The position numbers were made by a program, and so were the translations under genes. A DNA stretch of 33,115 nucleotides. Origin: Leptotrichiaceae bacterium. Lineage in GTDB: Bacteria > Fusobacteriota > Fusobacteriia > Fusobacteriales > Leptotrichiaceae. How positions within the stretch are numbered: the first letter of the stretch is position 1; every line of letters begins with the position of its first letter. Of this stretch, positions 10,134 through 17,950 are shown piece after piece. The notes under the pieces are model-generated. The model was not told where the DNA came from. It was given only the letters and a program-made list of their open reading frames with translations, and did not search any database. The DNA is taken from the NCBI GenBank assembly GCA_018060185.1, contig JAGOWQ010000017.1, forward strand, positions 1-33,115, written 5' to 3'.

Positions 10134-10162
10134 ATTATATAATACTATACAACAAAAGTCAA
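10134..10162 (-). promoter_or_regulatory. rplJL (rpoBC) promoter
   Basis: TTGACT (10162-10157) and TATAAT (10139-10134) are separated by exactly 17 bp on the minus strand, a near-perfect sigma-70 promoter. The predicted start, near 10127, leaves a leader of about 195 bases that contains the L10 control element. The -35 box lies in the 3' arm of the rplA terminator. Confidence 0.9.
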
Positions 10163-10186
10163 GTATTTTTTTAATCCTTGACTTTT
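10154..10186 (-). terminator. rplKA terminator, overlapping the rplJ promoter
   Basis: CTTGACTTTT (10177-10186) and AAAAGTCAAG (10154-10163) make a perfect 10-bp stem with a 13-base loop, 18 bases after the rplA stop. On the minus strand the stem ends in TTTT followed by GTTGT. It should end most rpmG-rplA transcripts. Its distal arm carries the TTGACT of the next promoter. Confidence 0.8.
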
Positions 10187-10204
10187 TATTTAATAAAATT
10201 TATA

Positions 10205-10912
10205 TTATTTTGTTGAGAAAACTCCAGCTAATATAGGATCTACTTTAATTCCAGGCCCCATAGTTAAAGAAATAGCTATTGTTCTTAAGTATTGACCTTT
10301 TGATGCAGCTGGTTTTAATTTAATAATTTGATCTAAAGCTACTTTAAAATTTTCTATAACAGCTTCTTTATCAAAATTTACTTTTCCTATTGGTAAATGA
10401 ATTGATCCTAATTTGTCAACTTTAAAAGCTACTTTACCTTTTTTAAATTCATTTACTGTTTGCTCTACATTTGTTGTAACTGTTCCTGATTTTGGATTTG
10501 GCATTAATCCTTTAGTTCCTAGTGTTTTTCCTAATTTACCAAGTTTAGGCATCATATCAGGAGTAGCTATAACTAAATCAAAATCTAACCATCCACCTTG
10601 AATTTTTGTTATATATTCATCGTCCCCAGCAAAATCTGCTCCTGCATCTAACGCTTTTTGAATGTTTTCCCCTGAAGTTATTACTAATATTTTAACTGTT
10701 TTACCAGTTCCATGAGGTAATACAACTGTCCCTCTTACTTGTTGATCAGCATGTCTAGGATCTACTCCCAATCTAACTGCTAATTCAACAGTTTCTAAAA
10801 ATTTAGCACTCTTAGTTTCAAAAACTAAATCTAAAGCTTCCTCTGGAGTATATATTTTTAATTTATCTACTTTTTGTGCAATCTCATTATATCTCTTACC
10901 TTTTTTTGCCAT
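10205..10912 (-). CDS. rplA: 50S ribosomal protein L1
   Basis: L1 binds 23S rRNA at the mobile E-site stalk and also binds its own operon mRNA to repress L11-L1 synthesis. At 235 residues the length is normal. The hallmark KTLGTKGLMPNPKSGTVT loop is present, as are VELAVRLGVDPRHADQQVRG near the start and GPGIKVDP at the C-terminus. AGGAGGA lies nine bases upstream of the ATG. Just before that RBS sits a copy of the motif also found before rplK (10930-10957), so both cistrons may be L1-controlled. Confidence 0.97.
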   Translation of the reverse strand: MAKKGKRYNEIAQKVDKLKIYTPEEALDLVFETKSAKFLETVELAVRLGVDPRHADQQVRGTVVLPHGTGKTVKILVITSGENIQKALDAGADFAGDDEYITKIQGGWLDFDLVIATPDMMPKLGKLGKTLGTKGLMPNPKSGTVTTNVEQTVNEFKKGKVAFKVDKLGSIHLPIGKVNFDKEAVIENFKVALDQIIKLKPAASKGQYLRTIAISLTMGPGIKVDPILAGVFSTK

Positions 10913-10929
10913 TTATTATTTCCTCCTCT

Positions 10930-10957
10930 GTGGTCATTGGCTTTTCTTGCCTTCCAC
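10930..10957 (-). promoter_or_regulatory. L1-binding-type mRNA motif before rplA
   Basis: On the minus strand, GTGG at 10957-10954 pairs with CCAC at 10933-10930, with an inner GGC/GCC pair between them. This is followed directly by AGAGGAGG, the rplA ribosome binding site. The GUGG...ACCAC layout resembles the L1 site in 23S rRNA and in Firmicutes rplK leaders. It shares ACCACAGAGGAGGAAA with the copy upstream of rplK. Confidence 0.55.
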
Positions 10958-10995
10958 TTAAATCTAATAATTTTATTATTACTTTATATTAAAAA

Positions 10996-11421
10996 TTAAT
11001 CTTCTACTTTTATTCCCATGCTTCTTGCAGTACCTGCTATTATATTCATAGCCGCTTCAACTGAACCAGCATTTAAATCAGGCATCTTTGTTTCGGCAAT
11101 TTCTTGTAGTTGTGCTTTAGTTATTATTCCAATTTTTTCTTTTACTGAATTAGCTGATCCTTTTTTAACTTTAGCAGCTTTTTTTAACAAGTCTGATGCA
11201 GGTGGAGTTTTTAACACAAATGTAAAACTTCTATCTGTATAAACTGATATTTCTACCGGTATTATAAATCCCATTTTATCTTGAGTTTGAGCATTAAACG
11301 CTTTACAAAATTCAGGTATATTAACCCCATGTTGTCCTAACGCTGGACCTACTGGCGGAGCTGGATTTGCTTTCCCTGCCTCTAATTGTAATTTAATCTT
11401 CCCGATTACTTCTTTAGCCAT
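10996..11421 (-). CDS. rplK: 50S ribosomal protein L11
   Basis: L11 forms the base of the GTPase-associated centre with 23S rRNA and is the thiostrepton-site protein. At 141 residues it is full length. The N-terminal domain carries [18 protein letters not shown] with the conserved proline-rich thiostrepton-interacting helix. The C-terminal RNA-binding domain includes [13 protein letters not shown] and [20 protein letters not shown]. The start ATG has AGGAGGAAAAA immediately upstream and an L1-type motif ahead of that. It lies between nusG and rplA in the standard order. Confidence 0.97.
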   Translation of the reverse strand: MAKEVIGKIKLQLEAGKANPAPPVGPALGQHGVNIPEFCKAFNAQTQDKMGFIIPVEISVYTDRSFTFVLKTPPASDLLKKAAKVKKGSANSVKEKIGIITKAQLQEIAETKMPDLNAGSVEAAMNIIAGTARSMGIKVED

Positions 11422-11433
11422 TTTTCCTCCTCT

Positions 11434-11462
11434 GTGGTAATTGAATTTTTCAAATCTCCCAC
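11434..11462 (-). promoter_or_regulatory. L1-binding-type mRNA motif before rplK
   Basis: On the minus strand GTGGGAG (from 11462) and ACCAC (ending 11434) bracket a short AT-rich loop. They are followed by AGAGGAGG, the rplK ribosome binding site. GUGGGAG...ACCAC is the pattern I know from rplK leaders controlled by L1. The recognition is by eye. Confidence 0.65.
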
Positions 11463-11508
11463 TATTCTTAAATTAAATTTGCTAATCATTATTCTTTAAA
11501 TACTTTTT

Positions 11509-12126
11509 TTAATATTCTACTTTGGATACTTCTGAATGATCTACTTGAACCGGAGTTTGTCTTCCAAAAACTTCAAGTAAAACAGTAATCTTACCATGTT
11601 CATAATCAATTTCAGCAATCTTACCTTCTTGATTCATAAATGAATCATTTTTAATAACTACAGTTTCTCCTATTTTCAATTCTATATTTAGATTATTGAA
11701 ACTTTCTACGCCAATTTTAGATAGTAGATTTGCCGCTTCTTCATCAGATAAAGGTATCGGATCACTCCCTACACCCACAAAACCTGTAACCCCATTAGTA
11801 TTTCTAATTACATACCAAGCTTCACTATCTACACGATATCCTAAACCTAATTCATTTTCTTCTTTAACCGACTGCATTTCAACCATAACATAACTTGGAA
11901 AAAGTTTTCTAGGTACTTTTACCATTTTGCCTCTTTTTTCTTCCAAAACTTCCTCTTCAGGAACTAATATCCTAAAGACTCTATCAGTTAAATTTAAAGA
12001 CTCTATTCTTTTTTCTAAATCTGTTGCTACTTTTTTTTCATATCCAGAATAAGTATGTATTATATACCATTTTTTTTCGTATAAAACTTCTTCTTTTTCC
12101 TTGTCTATTTCTATTTTTTCAGTCAC
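11509..12126 (-). CDS. nusG: Transcription elongation factor NusG
   Basis: NusG binds the RNA polymerase clamp and couples transcription to Rho or the ribosome. The protein is 205 residues. After a charged extension of about 17 residues comes the NGN domain (KKWYIIHTYSGYEKKVA; VPRKLFPSYVMVEM; WYVIRNTNGVTGFVG), then the KOW domain (about 150-205; GETVVIKNDSFMNQEGKI). The start is GTG at 12126-12124, overlapping the secE stop by one base (TAGTG). GGAGG lies nine bases upstream inside secE, which indicates translational coupling. No large domain II insertion is present. Confidence 0.96.
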   Translation of the reverse strand: MTEKIEIDKEKEEVLYEKKWYIIHTYSGYEKKVATDLEKRIESLNLTDRVFRILVPEEEVLEEKRGKMVKVPRKLFPSYVMVEMQSVKEENELGLGYRVDSEAWYVIRNTNGVTGFVGVGSDPIPLSDEEAANLLSKIGVESFNNLNIELKIGETVVIKNDSFMNQEGKIAEIDYEHGKITVLLEVFGRQTPVQVDHSEVSKVEY

Positions 12127-12344
12127 TATAAAGCGCCTCCTAAAATACTTTTCAAAGTAGTAGTCAAACTATTTAATATAAAATCAAACGACACATCAAA
12201 AGTAAGAGTCAATAAAGCTACAAAAATAGTTATCAATAAAACTATAACTGTAACATGAAAAACTTCTACTTTATCTGGCCAATGTATTTTTTTATATTCA
12301 TTAATTAGGTTTCTATAAGCTTCCGCTATATTAAATTTACTCAT
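12126..12344 (-). CDS. secE: Preprotein translocase subunit SecE
   Basis: SecE is the essential small clamp subunit of the SecYEG channel in the inner membrane. At 72 residues it is the short single-span form. The amphipathic helix with the conserved W-P pair (W22, P23; YKKIHWPDKVEV) precedes one membrane segment, about residues 31-50. GGAGTG lies upstream of the ATG. It sits between tRNA-Trp and nusG, the order found across many bacteria, and its stop overlaps the nusG start. Confidence 0.95.
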   Translation of the reverse strand: MSKFNIAEAYRNLINEYKKIHWPDKVEVFHVTVIVLLITIFVALLTLTFDVSFDFILNSLTTTLKSILGGAL

Positions 12345-12369
12345 TTAAAAACACTCCATAAAATTAAAA

Positions 12370-12445
12370 TGGCAGGCCAGACAGGAATCGAACCCGTAAC
12401 CCCCGGTTTTGGAGACCGATGCTCTACCAATTGAGCTACTGACCT
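12370..12445 (-). tRNA. tRNA-Trp (anticodon CCA)
   Basis: The minus strand folds into a complete cloverleaf. The acceptor AGGTCAG pairs with CTGGCCT (one T-G wobble), the D arm is GCTC/GAGC, the anticodon stem TCGGT/ACCGG closes the loop CTCCAAA with anticodon CCA, and the T arm ACGGG/CCTGT closes loop TTCGATT. The discriminator is G and the 3' CCA is encoded (12370-12372). Position 8 is U, the residue ThiI would thiolate. It lies between rpmG and secE and should be processed from their shared transcript. Confidence 0.97.
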
Positions 12446-12466
12446 ATTTTAGTACTAATTATTATA

Positions 12467-12616
12467 CTACTTAACTTCTCTATAAAGAGAATGTCTTTTT
12501 AGCACAGGATTATATTTTCTCATTTCTAATCTTTCAGGATGAGTTTTTTTATTTTTAGTTGTTACATAATGTCTCAACTTAGTTTCTGTGCACTCCAAAA
12601 TTACTTGTACTCTCAT
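12467..12616 (-). CDS. rpmG: 50S ribosomal protein L33, zinc-free form
   Basis: L33 is a small protein near the 50S E site. I take the ATG at 12616, giving 49 residues ([20 protein letters not shown], ending HSLYREVK), the usual length. GGAGG stands ten bases upstream. A longer in-frame start at 12700 is impossible because it overlaps the -35 box of the promoter. Only one cysteine is present, so the two CxxC zinc knuckles are absent and this is the zinc-independent (C-minus) paralogue. It heads the rpmG, tRNA-Trp, secE, nusG, rplK, rplA transcript. Confidence 0.95.
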   Translation of the reverse strand: MRVQVILECTETKLRHYVTTKNKKTHPERLEMRKYNPVLKRHSLYREVK

Positions 12617-12671
12617 GACTTCTATCCCTCCCAATAACATATTGGTATTACCAGAATAAACTAGCTCGTTT

Positions 12672-12700
12672 ATTCTAACATAGCCTTTAATTATTGTCAA
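12672..12700 (-). promoter_or_regulatory. Promoter of the rpmG-secE-nusG-rplKA operon
   Basis: TTGACA (12700-12695) and TAGAAT (12677-12672), 17 bp apart on the minus strand, form a near-consensus sigma-70 promoter; the predicted start is near 12665. A 7-bp palindrome (AATAAAC/GTTTATT, 12655-12661 with 12668-12674) overlaps the -10. A second small hairpin, CCAATA/TATTGG (12631-12645), lies just before the rpmG ribosome binding site. Confidence 0.88.
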
Positions 12701-12735
12701 GTTTTTTATATTTTTTTCTTTGAATAGCTTCTTGA

Positions 12736-13458
12736 TTACTGAAAAATTTCAAATTCAATAGATTCAAACTCTTTTTCATTTAAATCTCCTTTTCCTAGAA
12801 TAGAAATTTTACCATTTCTTTCTATTCTCGAAACTTTATACATTTTTTCTTCAAAATTACCATCAATTTTGATTTTAATATTTTTATCTTTTAAATAATT
12901 ATTTAGATTGAATAAGCTTATAATACCTTCCCAATCTTTATTCAACGTTTTTATTTTTTCTTTAAAAAGAATAACTATATCTTTTATTATTTCGTCTACA
13001 TCCTCAAAATTTCCTGTTATTTCAAATAAAGATATAGATTTATCTTTAAAAATTCCAAAATCTGTATTATTAATGTTAATTCCTATACCTATTATTATAT
13101 TGTTCCTTACCTTTTCACATAATATACCACATATTTTTTTATTTTCATAATATATATCATTTGGCCATTTAAACTTTAACCTATCTTTATTACTTTCATT
13201 TAAAAAATTCTTCAATACCATATATACGATATAACTACTAAATATTGTTATTCTATTTAGTAGTTCTTCTTTATATTCAACAGTAAAAGAAAAAAGTGCA
13301 CTTCCTTCGTTAGAAATCCAAACTCTTCCTCTTTTACCTCTTCCATTTGTTTGTTTTTTTGCAATTATAACGTCGTATTCTTCAGCATCTAATTTTCTTC
13401 TTAAATAATCATTAGTAGAAGATAACTCATCAAATTTTATAAATTTCAACGCAACCAC
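12736..13458 (-). CDS. birA: Biotin--protein ligase, no DNA-binding domain
   Basis: This enzyme activates biotin with ATP and transfers it to a lysine of a carboxylase or decarboxylase subunit. The protein is 240 residues. It carries the biotinyl-AMP loop [11 protein letters not shown] (about 37-47), [18 protein letters not shown] (about 96-113) and the glycine-rich GIGININ segment. The N-terminal helix-turn-helix of E. coli BirA is missing, so it is a mono-functional ligase and not a biotin repressor. The start is GTG at 13458; an in-frame TTG at 13449 is an alternative, and the RBS does not decide. It follows the FakA-FakB fusion by 32 bases. Confidence 0.92.
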   Translation of the reverse strand: MVALKFIKFDELSSTNDYLRRKLDAEEYDVIIAKKQTNGRGKRGRVWISNEGSALFSFTVEYKEELLNRITIFSSYIVYMVLKNFLNESNKDRLKFKWPNDIYYENKKICGILCEKVRNNIIIGIGININNTDFGIFKDKSISLFEITGNFEDVDEIIKDIVILFKEKIKTLNKDWEGIISLFNLNNYLKDKNIKIKIDGNFEEKMYKVSRIERNGKISILGKGDLNEKEFESIEFEIFQ

Positions 13459-13490
13459 TCTTTCTTAACTCTTAAATTGTATCGACTAAA

Positions 13491-15998
13491 TCAACTTAAT
13501 CTTGGAAATACAAAAACTCCATAAATAGGCCCTGCATGAGCACCTATTACTCCACCTATTTCTCTATTTAGCATGTTAAAAGATATTTTATGGTTTTTTG
13601 AAATTTCAGTTTGTATTTTTATTATATTTTCTAGTTCATTTGGCGTACCACCCCATGCAGTACTTACAATTATTCTTTGTTTTTTACTTTCGTCTTTTAT
13701 ATATTTTTCTATATATTTATGAGCATTTCTTTCTCCACCAAAAACTGTTTTTTCTATAGTTATTTCACCTTGACTAATTGTCAAAATAGGTTTTGTTTTT
13801 AATACTCCTGCTATTGCAGCTTTTGCTTTTCCTATCCTTCCACCTCTTTCAAGATATTTTAAATCAGGGATTATAATTAAAAGTTTCCCCTTAGTCTTAT
13901 AAGAATTTGCCCAATTTATTATATTTCCAAACCCTTCTTTTTTTACAGATTTTTTTGCCGCCTCTAATACTAGCATTCCTTGAAGTAATGATGCTCCAGC
14001 ACTATCTATTAATTCGATATCATCTTCTCTGTTAGTCAATGTTTTAGCTACCTTTGCTGCTTGTAAAGTTCCACTTAGTTTAGAAGATATATGAACAGAA
14101 ATTATTTTTTTATATCCTTTATCAAATAATTCGTTATATACATTTAAAAACTCTTGAGGTGAAGGTTGAGATGTTTTTATTAAAACTTCTTCATCAATCA
14201 TTTGGCGCCAAAACTCAGATTTAGAAATTTCTACTCCATCCTTATAAATTTCTCCTTTAATATCCATTTTTAACGGAATTATTTTTATAGGAAGTCCAGA
14301 TATATCTTCTAAACTTAAATCTGAAACAGAATCAGTAACTATAGCTATTTCTGGCATATTAGGATCCTTATTTTCTAAATAAATATAATAATTATAGTTT
14401 TCTTGTTCACCAATTATATTTTTAGTTTTTATTTTTTCAAATTTATTTTTTATAAGCTCATTCGCTTCATCATCCTTTTCTAATCCTTCAACAACAGTTG
14501 CTGAAATAGTATTTGATGTCACTAATTCATCTAACATTTGATTCAATAATGCATTTAAAGAATCAGCAGTATATTTTATTTTCCCATTAACTAAACCTAT
14601 AAAGTTATCTTTTAAAATAACTAAATTATCCACTTTTGTATCTCTTACTGCTTTAGTTATTTCTATTGAATGATTTCTTTTTTCAGAATTTTTTAACTCT
14701 TCAAAATCTTCATCTTTATTCTTTAAAAAGAAATATCCTTCAAGCATTGTCTTTGTTTCAAAAACAATTACATTTTTATTAGATCTTTCAGCTGCTAATT
14801 TTGCAGTTGTAATTACATTTTTATTATTAGGTAATATGTAAATATTTTCTTTTTCTACTTTATCAATGGCATTTAATATCTCTTGAACACTAGGATTTTT
14901 ACTTTGCCCTCCTAATATTACTACATCTGCTTTTTCTTTTAAAAATTCATCTTTTAATTTTTCAGAATCAGCTAAAATTACAATAGCATTTCTTGTTTTA
15001 TTAACTTTTTTATTAACAAAAATTTTGGCTTCGTCTTTTTCACTAAAAACTTGTAAATTATCATGCTGTAATCTCATATTTTCTATTTTTATTTTTTCAA
15101 GTGGACCATATTCCAAAGCTATTTCCATTGCTTTTCCTGGATTATTTGTGTGAATATGTGTTTTAAACTTTTTAGAAGTTTGAGCAAAAACAGCAGAATC
15201 TCCTAATTCCAACACTCTTTTTCTATACTCTTTTGTATCAAAATCTCCATTCAAAATTATATATTCTGTACAATATTGAAAATGTATACTATCTGGATCA
15301 TGATCTATACTCGATATTTTTTTATCAAATTCATTTTCTTTTACTTGAGATTTTTGTAATTCTTCAAGTAAATTTAGCTCTGATTCAACTTTATAAAATC
15401 CTTCAAACAGCAAAAATAATCCTTTTCCTCCAGCGTCAACTACTCCCGCTTCTTTTAATTTAGGCAATAACTCCGGTGTTTCTTCTACAGCTTTTGCTCC
15501 TGCATCTACAACTTCTTTTAAAAATACAGATAAATCTTCCATTTTTTCTGCACATTCCATAGCTTTTTCAGATATTTTTTTTATAACTGTTAACATAGTC
15601 CCTTCTACAGGCTCACTAACTGCATTATAAGCTGTTTCTTTAGCTGATAATAGTGCTTCAGCAACATCTACTGTTAATAACTTTGTTTTTTCTCCTATAC
15701 CTCTTAAAAAACCTGTTATTACTTGCGATAAAATTGTACCAGAATTTCCTCTTGCACCCATTAAAACTGCTTCTTCTACAACATTTATAAATTCTTTCAT
15801 TGTTGTTTTTTCATTTGTATGTTCTTCAATTTCTGTTATCATAGAATTTAATGTCATTGCCATATTACTTCCTGTATCTCCATCTGGCACAGGATAAACA
15901 TTCAATTCATTTAATAAATCTTCATGTTTTATTACCCATTTTGCTCCACCGCTGAAAATTATCCTTAGCCTTTTAATGTCCAAATACTTAATTGCCAT
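13491..15998 (-). CDS. FakA-FakB (DhaL-DegV) fusion, putative fatty acid kinase
   Basis: An 835-residue protein that joins two usually separate partners. Residues 1-205 form a DhaL/DAK2-type ATP-binding domain with the metal motif YPVPDGDTGSNM (35-46) and GARGNSGTILSQ. Residues about 220-545 match the FakA middle and C-terminal domains, including YCTEYI (C243) and THIHTNNPG (H281, H283), the likely zinc site. From about 549 a complete DegV/FakB fold follows: IAIVTDSVSDL, TSQPSPQEF, SSKLSGT, RGGRIGKAKAAI and the terminal GAHAGP. In Firmicutes, FakB presents a bound fatty acid to FakA for phosphorylation to acyl-phosphate, feeding PlsX/PlsY. Fusion suggests the same reaction in one chain. ATG follows AGGAGG by five bases. 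The kinase activity is inferred, not shown. Confidence 0.88.
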   Translation of the reverse strand: MAIKYLDIKRLRIIFSGGAKWVIKHEDLLNELNVYPVPDGDTGSNMAMTLNSMITEIEEHTNEKTTMKEFINVVEEAVLMGARGNSGTILSQVITGFLRGIGEKTKLLTVDVAEALLSAKETAYNAVSEPVEGTMLTVIKKISEKAMECAEKMEDLSVFLKEVVDAGAKAVEETPELLPKLKEAGVVDAGGKGLFLLFEGFYKVESELNLLEELQKSQVKENEFDKKISSIDHDPDSIHFQYCTEYIILNGDFDTKEYRKRVLELGDSAVFAQTSKKFKTHIHTNNPGKAMEIALEYGPLEKIKIENMRLQHDNLQVFSEKDEAKIFVNKKVNKTRNAIVILADSEKLKDEFLKEKADVVILGGQSKNPSVQEILNAIDKVEKENIYILPNNKNVITTAKLAAERSNKNVIVFETKTMLEGYFFLKNKDEDFEELKNSEKRNHSIEITKAVRDTKVDNLVILKDNFIGLVNGKIKYTADSLNALLNQMLDELVTSNTISATVVEGLEKDDEANELIKNKFEKIKTKNIIGEQENYNYYIYLENKDPNMPEIAIVTDSVSDLSLEDISGLPIKIIPLKMDIKGEIYKDGVEISKSEFWRQMIDEEVLIKTSQPSPQEFLNVYNELFDKGYKKIISVHISSKLSGTLQAAKVAKTLTNREDDIELIDSAGASLLQGMLVLEAAKKSVKKEGFGNIINWANSYKTKGKLLIIIPDLKYLERGGRIGKAKAAIAGVLKTKPILTISQGEITIEKTVFGGERNAHKYIEKYIKDESKKQRIIVSTAWGGTPNELENIIKIQTEISKNHKISFNMLNREIGGVIGAHAGPIYGVFVFPRLS

Positions 15999-16044
15999 TT
16001 TTCCTCCTACTTTATTATCTACTTTGATTATCTTAAATTAAAGT

Positions 16045-16539
16045 TTATTTTACATTATCAAGAAATTGTTCCCATTTATTATCTTTTTTTAAAATATATT
16101 CTACAAATTCCCTGACAGCTCCTTCTCCTCCATTTTTTTTTGATATGAATTCTGCTATATCTAAAACTTCTTTTACAGCATTTTTGGGAGCTCCTGTTAA
16201 TCCAACTTTTTTCATTATATGAATATCATTTAAATCGTCACCCATATAAGCTACTTCATCTTTAATAAGTTTTGTTTCAGTTAATATTTTTTCTAAAATT
16301 TTAGTTTTTTCAGAAATACCTTGATATAAATATTTCATTTTTAACTCTTCTGATCTAATTCTTACTAATTCAGATTTTTTTCCAGTAATAATTCCAAAAT
16401 CAATCCCTAAATCACAAGCATTAACTATAATATATCCATCTTTAACATTAAACTTTTTAAACTCTTCTCCTTTATTATCACGGTATATTCCACCATCAGT
16501 TAGTGTGCCATCCACATCTAATAAAATCAACTTTATCAT
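16045..16539 (-). CDS. kdsC: KDO-8-phosphate phosphatase (HAD, KdsC type)
   Basis: KdsC removes phosphate from 3-deoxy-D-manno-octulosonate 8-phosphate, the third step to KDO in the lipopolysaccharide inner core; its presence argues for an LPS-bearing outer membrane. The protein is 164 residues, the cap-less HAD length. Motif I is LLDVDGTLTDG (D8, D10), motif II FGIITGKKS, and motif IV AYMGDDLNDIHIM. The QGISEKTKIL and GEGAVREFVEYIL segments are typical of KdsC/YrbI. GGGAG lies five bases before the ATG. It is the first gene of a likely kdsC, fakAB, birA operon and diverges from htrA. Related sugar phosphatases cannot be wholly excluded. Confidence 0.88.
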   Translation of the reverse strand: MIKLILLDVDGTLTDGGIYRDNKGEEFKKFNVKDGYIIVNACDLGIDFGIITGKKSELVRIRSEELKMKYLYQGISEKTKILEKILTETKLIKDEVAYMGDDLNDIHIMKKVGLTGAPKNAVKEVLDIAEFISKKNGGEGAVREFVEYILKKDNKWEQFLDNVK

Positions 16540-16566
16540 AAATACTCCCTAATCATAGATTATATA

Positions 16567-16596
16567 ATTATATCATAATATTACACAAATATTCAA
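16567..16596 (-). promoter_or_regulatory. Putative kdsC promoter
   Basis: TTGAAT (16596-16591) and TATAAT (16572-16567) with an 18-bp spacer face kdsC. The predicted start near 16560 leaves a leader of about 20 bases holding AGGGAG. A second TATAAT-like hexamer lies just downstream. The region is extremely AT-rich, so chance matches are possible. Confidence 0.5.
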
Positions 16597-16666
16597 ATTT
16601 TATTTATTTTAAAAATATATAAAATTTATAGTTTTTATATTTTACTATCTTTAATGATTTTTTAAA

Positions 16667-16710
16667 AATAAGTCAATACAAAGAAAATTCATATCTGTAT
16701 TTAACTTATT
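16667..16710. repeat. Imperfect 13-bp inverted repeat upstream of htrA
   Basis: AATAAGT-c-AATACA (16667-16680) and TGTATT-ta-ACTTATT (16696-16710) pair over 13 bp, with a 1/2-base internal loop and a 15-base centre. The right arm overlaps the candidate -35 of htrA. It could be an operator or an RNA hairpin on either strand. Nothing else in the 16540-16788 spacer stands out beyond the two divergent promoters. Confidence 0.5.
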
Positions 16711-16730
16711 AACTTTAAACTAAGTATACA
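16701..16730 (+). promoter_or_regulatory. Possible htrA promoter
   Basis: TTAACT (16701-16706) and TATACA (16725-16730), 18 bp apart, are the best candidate boxes before htrA, with a predicted start near 16737. Both hexamers are only moderate matches. The -35 sits within the inverted repeat, so a regulator or an alternative sigma factor may be involved. Confidence 0.3.
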
Positions 16731-16788
16731 ATTAAAATAAATATAACTTTCAAGAATTTAAATAAAAAATAAAAGGAGATTATAAATT

Positions 16789-17937
16789 ATGAAAAAAGCA
16801 AAGTTATTTACATTATGTATGTTACTATCAATTATAATAAGTTGCGGTATTGAAAAAAAGGAAAATAATTCTGAAAATAACAATCAAGAAAAAAGTCAAG
16901 CAGTATCCCAAGAAGAACTTAAAAAATATACTAAAAATGCTGTAGAAACACAAGACGCTTTTGTACAGGTTCATAAAAATACAAAAGACTCCATTGTAAA
17001 TATAAGAACAAAAAAAACTGTCGTAGTAAGTAGTTATAACCCACTAGAAGAATTGCTTTTTGGTAATTCAAGAAATAGACAACAAAGAAGAGAATCAGGA
17101 TCGTTAGGATCAGGATTTGTTATTTCTAAAGATGGATATATTATTACAAATAACCACGTTATTGATGGTGCTGATGAAATTTATGTTAAATTTTCTGATG
17201 GAAGAGAATACTTAACAAAATTAATAGGTACATCTCCAGAAGTAGACATTGCAGTATTAAAAATTGAAGGAACAAACGAAACATTTAAACCTCTAGAATT
17301 TTCTGATTCTGATAATATCGAAATAGGACAATGGTCTATTGCTTTTGGAAATCCATTGGGTCTAAATGATTCTATGACTGTGGGAATTGTAAGTGCTTCT
17401 GGTAGAAGCTCTTTAGGTATTGAAGAAATTGAAAATTTTATTCAAACAGATGCTGCAATAAATCAAGGAAATAGTGGTGGACCTCTTATTGATATAACTG
17501 GAAGAGTAATAGGAGTTAATACTGCCATTTATTCATCTAATGGCGGAAGTGTTGGTCTTGGATTCGCCATTCCTTCTAATCTTGTTGTAGCTGTAAAAGA
17601 TTCTTTAATTGCCAATGGTAAATTTGAAAAACCTTATATTGGTGTTTATTTAGAAAATTTAGATTCTGATAAAATAAAAAAATTGAACCTTAAATCAACT
17701 AATGGTGTATTTATATCTAGAGTTGTGGCAAATAGTCCTGCTTCTAAAGCTGGATTACAAGCCAACGATGTTGTTATTGCTGTAAATAATAAAAATGTAT
17801 CATCTGCAGGAGCCTTTATTGGTGAATTAGCTGCTAAAAAAGTGGGACAGCAAGTTACTTTGAAAATTATAAGAAATACTAGAAATATTGATATTAATGT
17901 TACTTTAGACAAAACTCCTAATATTCAACAAAGATAA
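16789..17937 (+). CDS. htrA: HtrA/DegP-family serine protease, predicted lipoprotein
   Basis: A quality-control serine protease of the cell envelope, 382 residues and the only plus-strand gene here. The N-terminus MKKAKLFTLCMLLSIIIS ends in a lipobox (IISC, C19), so the protein should be lipid-anchored. A charged Asn/Glu-rich linker (20-60) follows. The trypsin-like domain contains all three catalytic residues: H123 (TNNHVIDG), D153 (EVDIAVLKI) and S229 (QGNSGGPL). A single PDZ domain occupies about 275-380 (YIGVYLENL; SPASKAGLQANDVVIAVN). AAGGAG lies nine bases upstream of the ATG. A bidirectional terminator follows. One PDZ makes it DegS/HhoA-like rather than two-PDZ DegP; the substrate is unknown. 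Confidence 0.93.
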   Translation: MKKAKLFTLCMLLSIIISCGIEKKENNSENNNQEKSQAVSQEELKKYTKNAVETQDAFVQVHKNTKDSIVNIRTKKTVVVSSYNPLEELLFGNSRNRQQRRESGSLGSGFVISKDGYIITNNHVIDGADEIYVKFSDGREYLTKLIGTSPEVDIAVLKIEGTNETFKPLEFSDSDNIEIGQWSIAFGNPLGLNDSMTVGIVSASGRSSLGIEEIENFIQTDAAINQGNSGGPLIDITGRVIGVNTAIYSSNGGSVGLGFAIPSNLVVAVKDSLIANGKFEKPYIGVYLENLDSDKIKKLNLKSTNGVFISRVVANSPASKAGLQANDVVIAVNNKNVSSAGAFIGELAAKKVGQQVTLKIIRNTRNIDINVTLDKTPNIQQR

Positions 17938-17950
17938 TTTAATAATAAAA

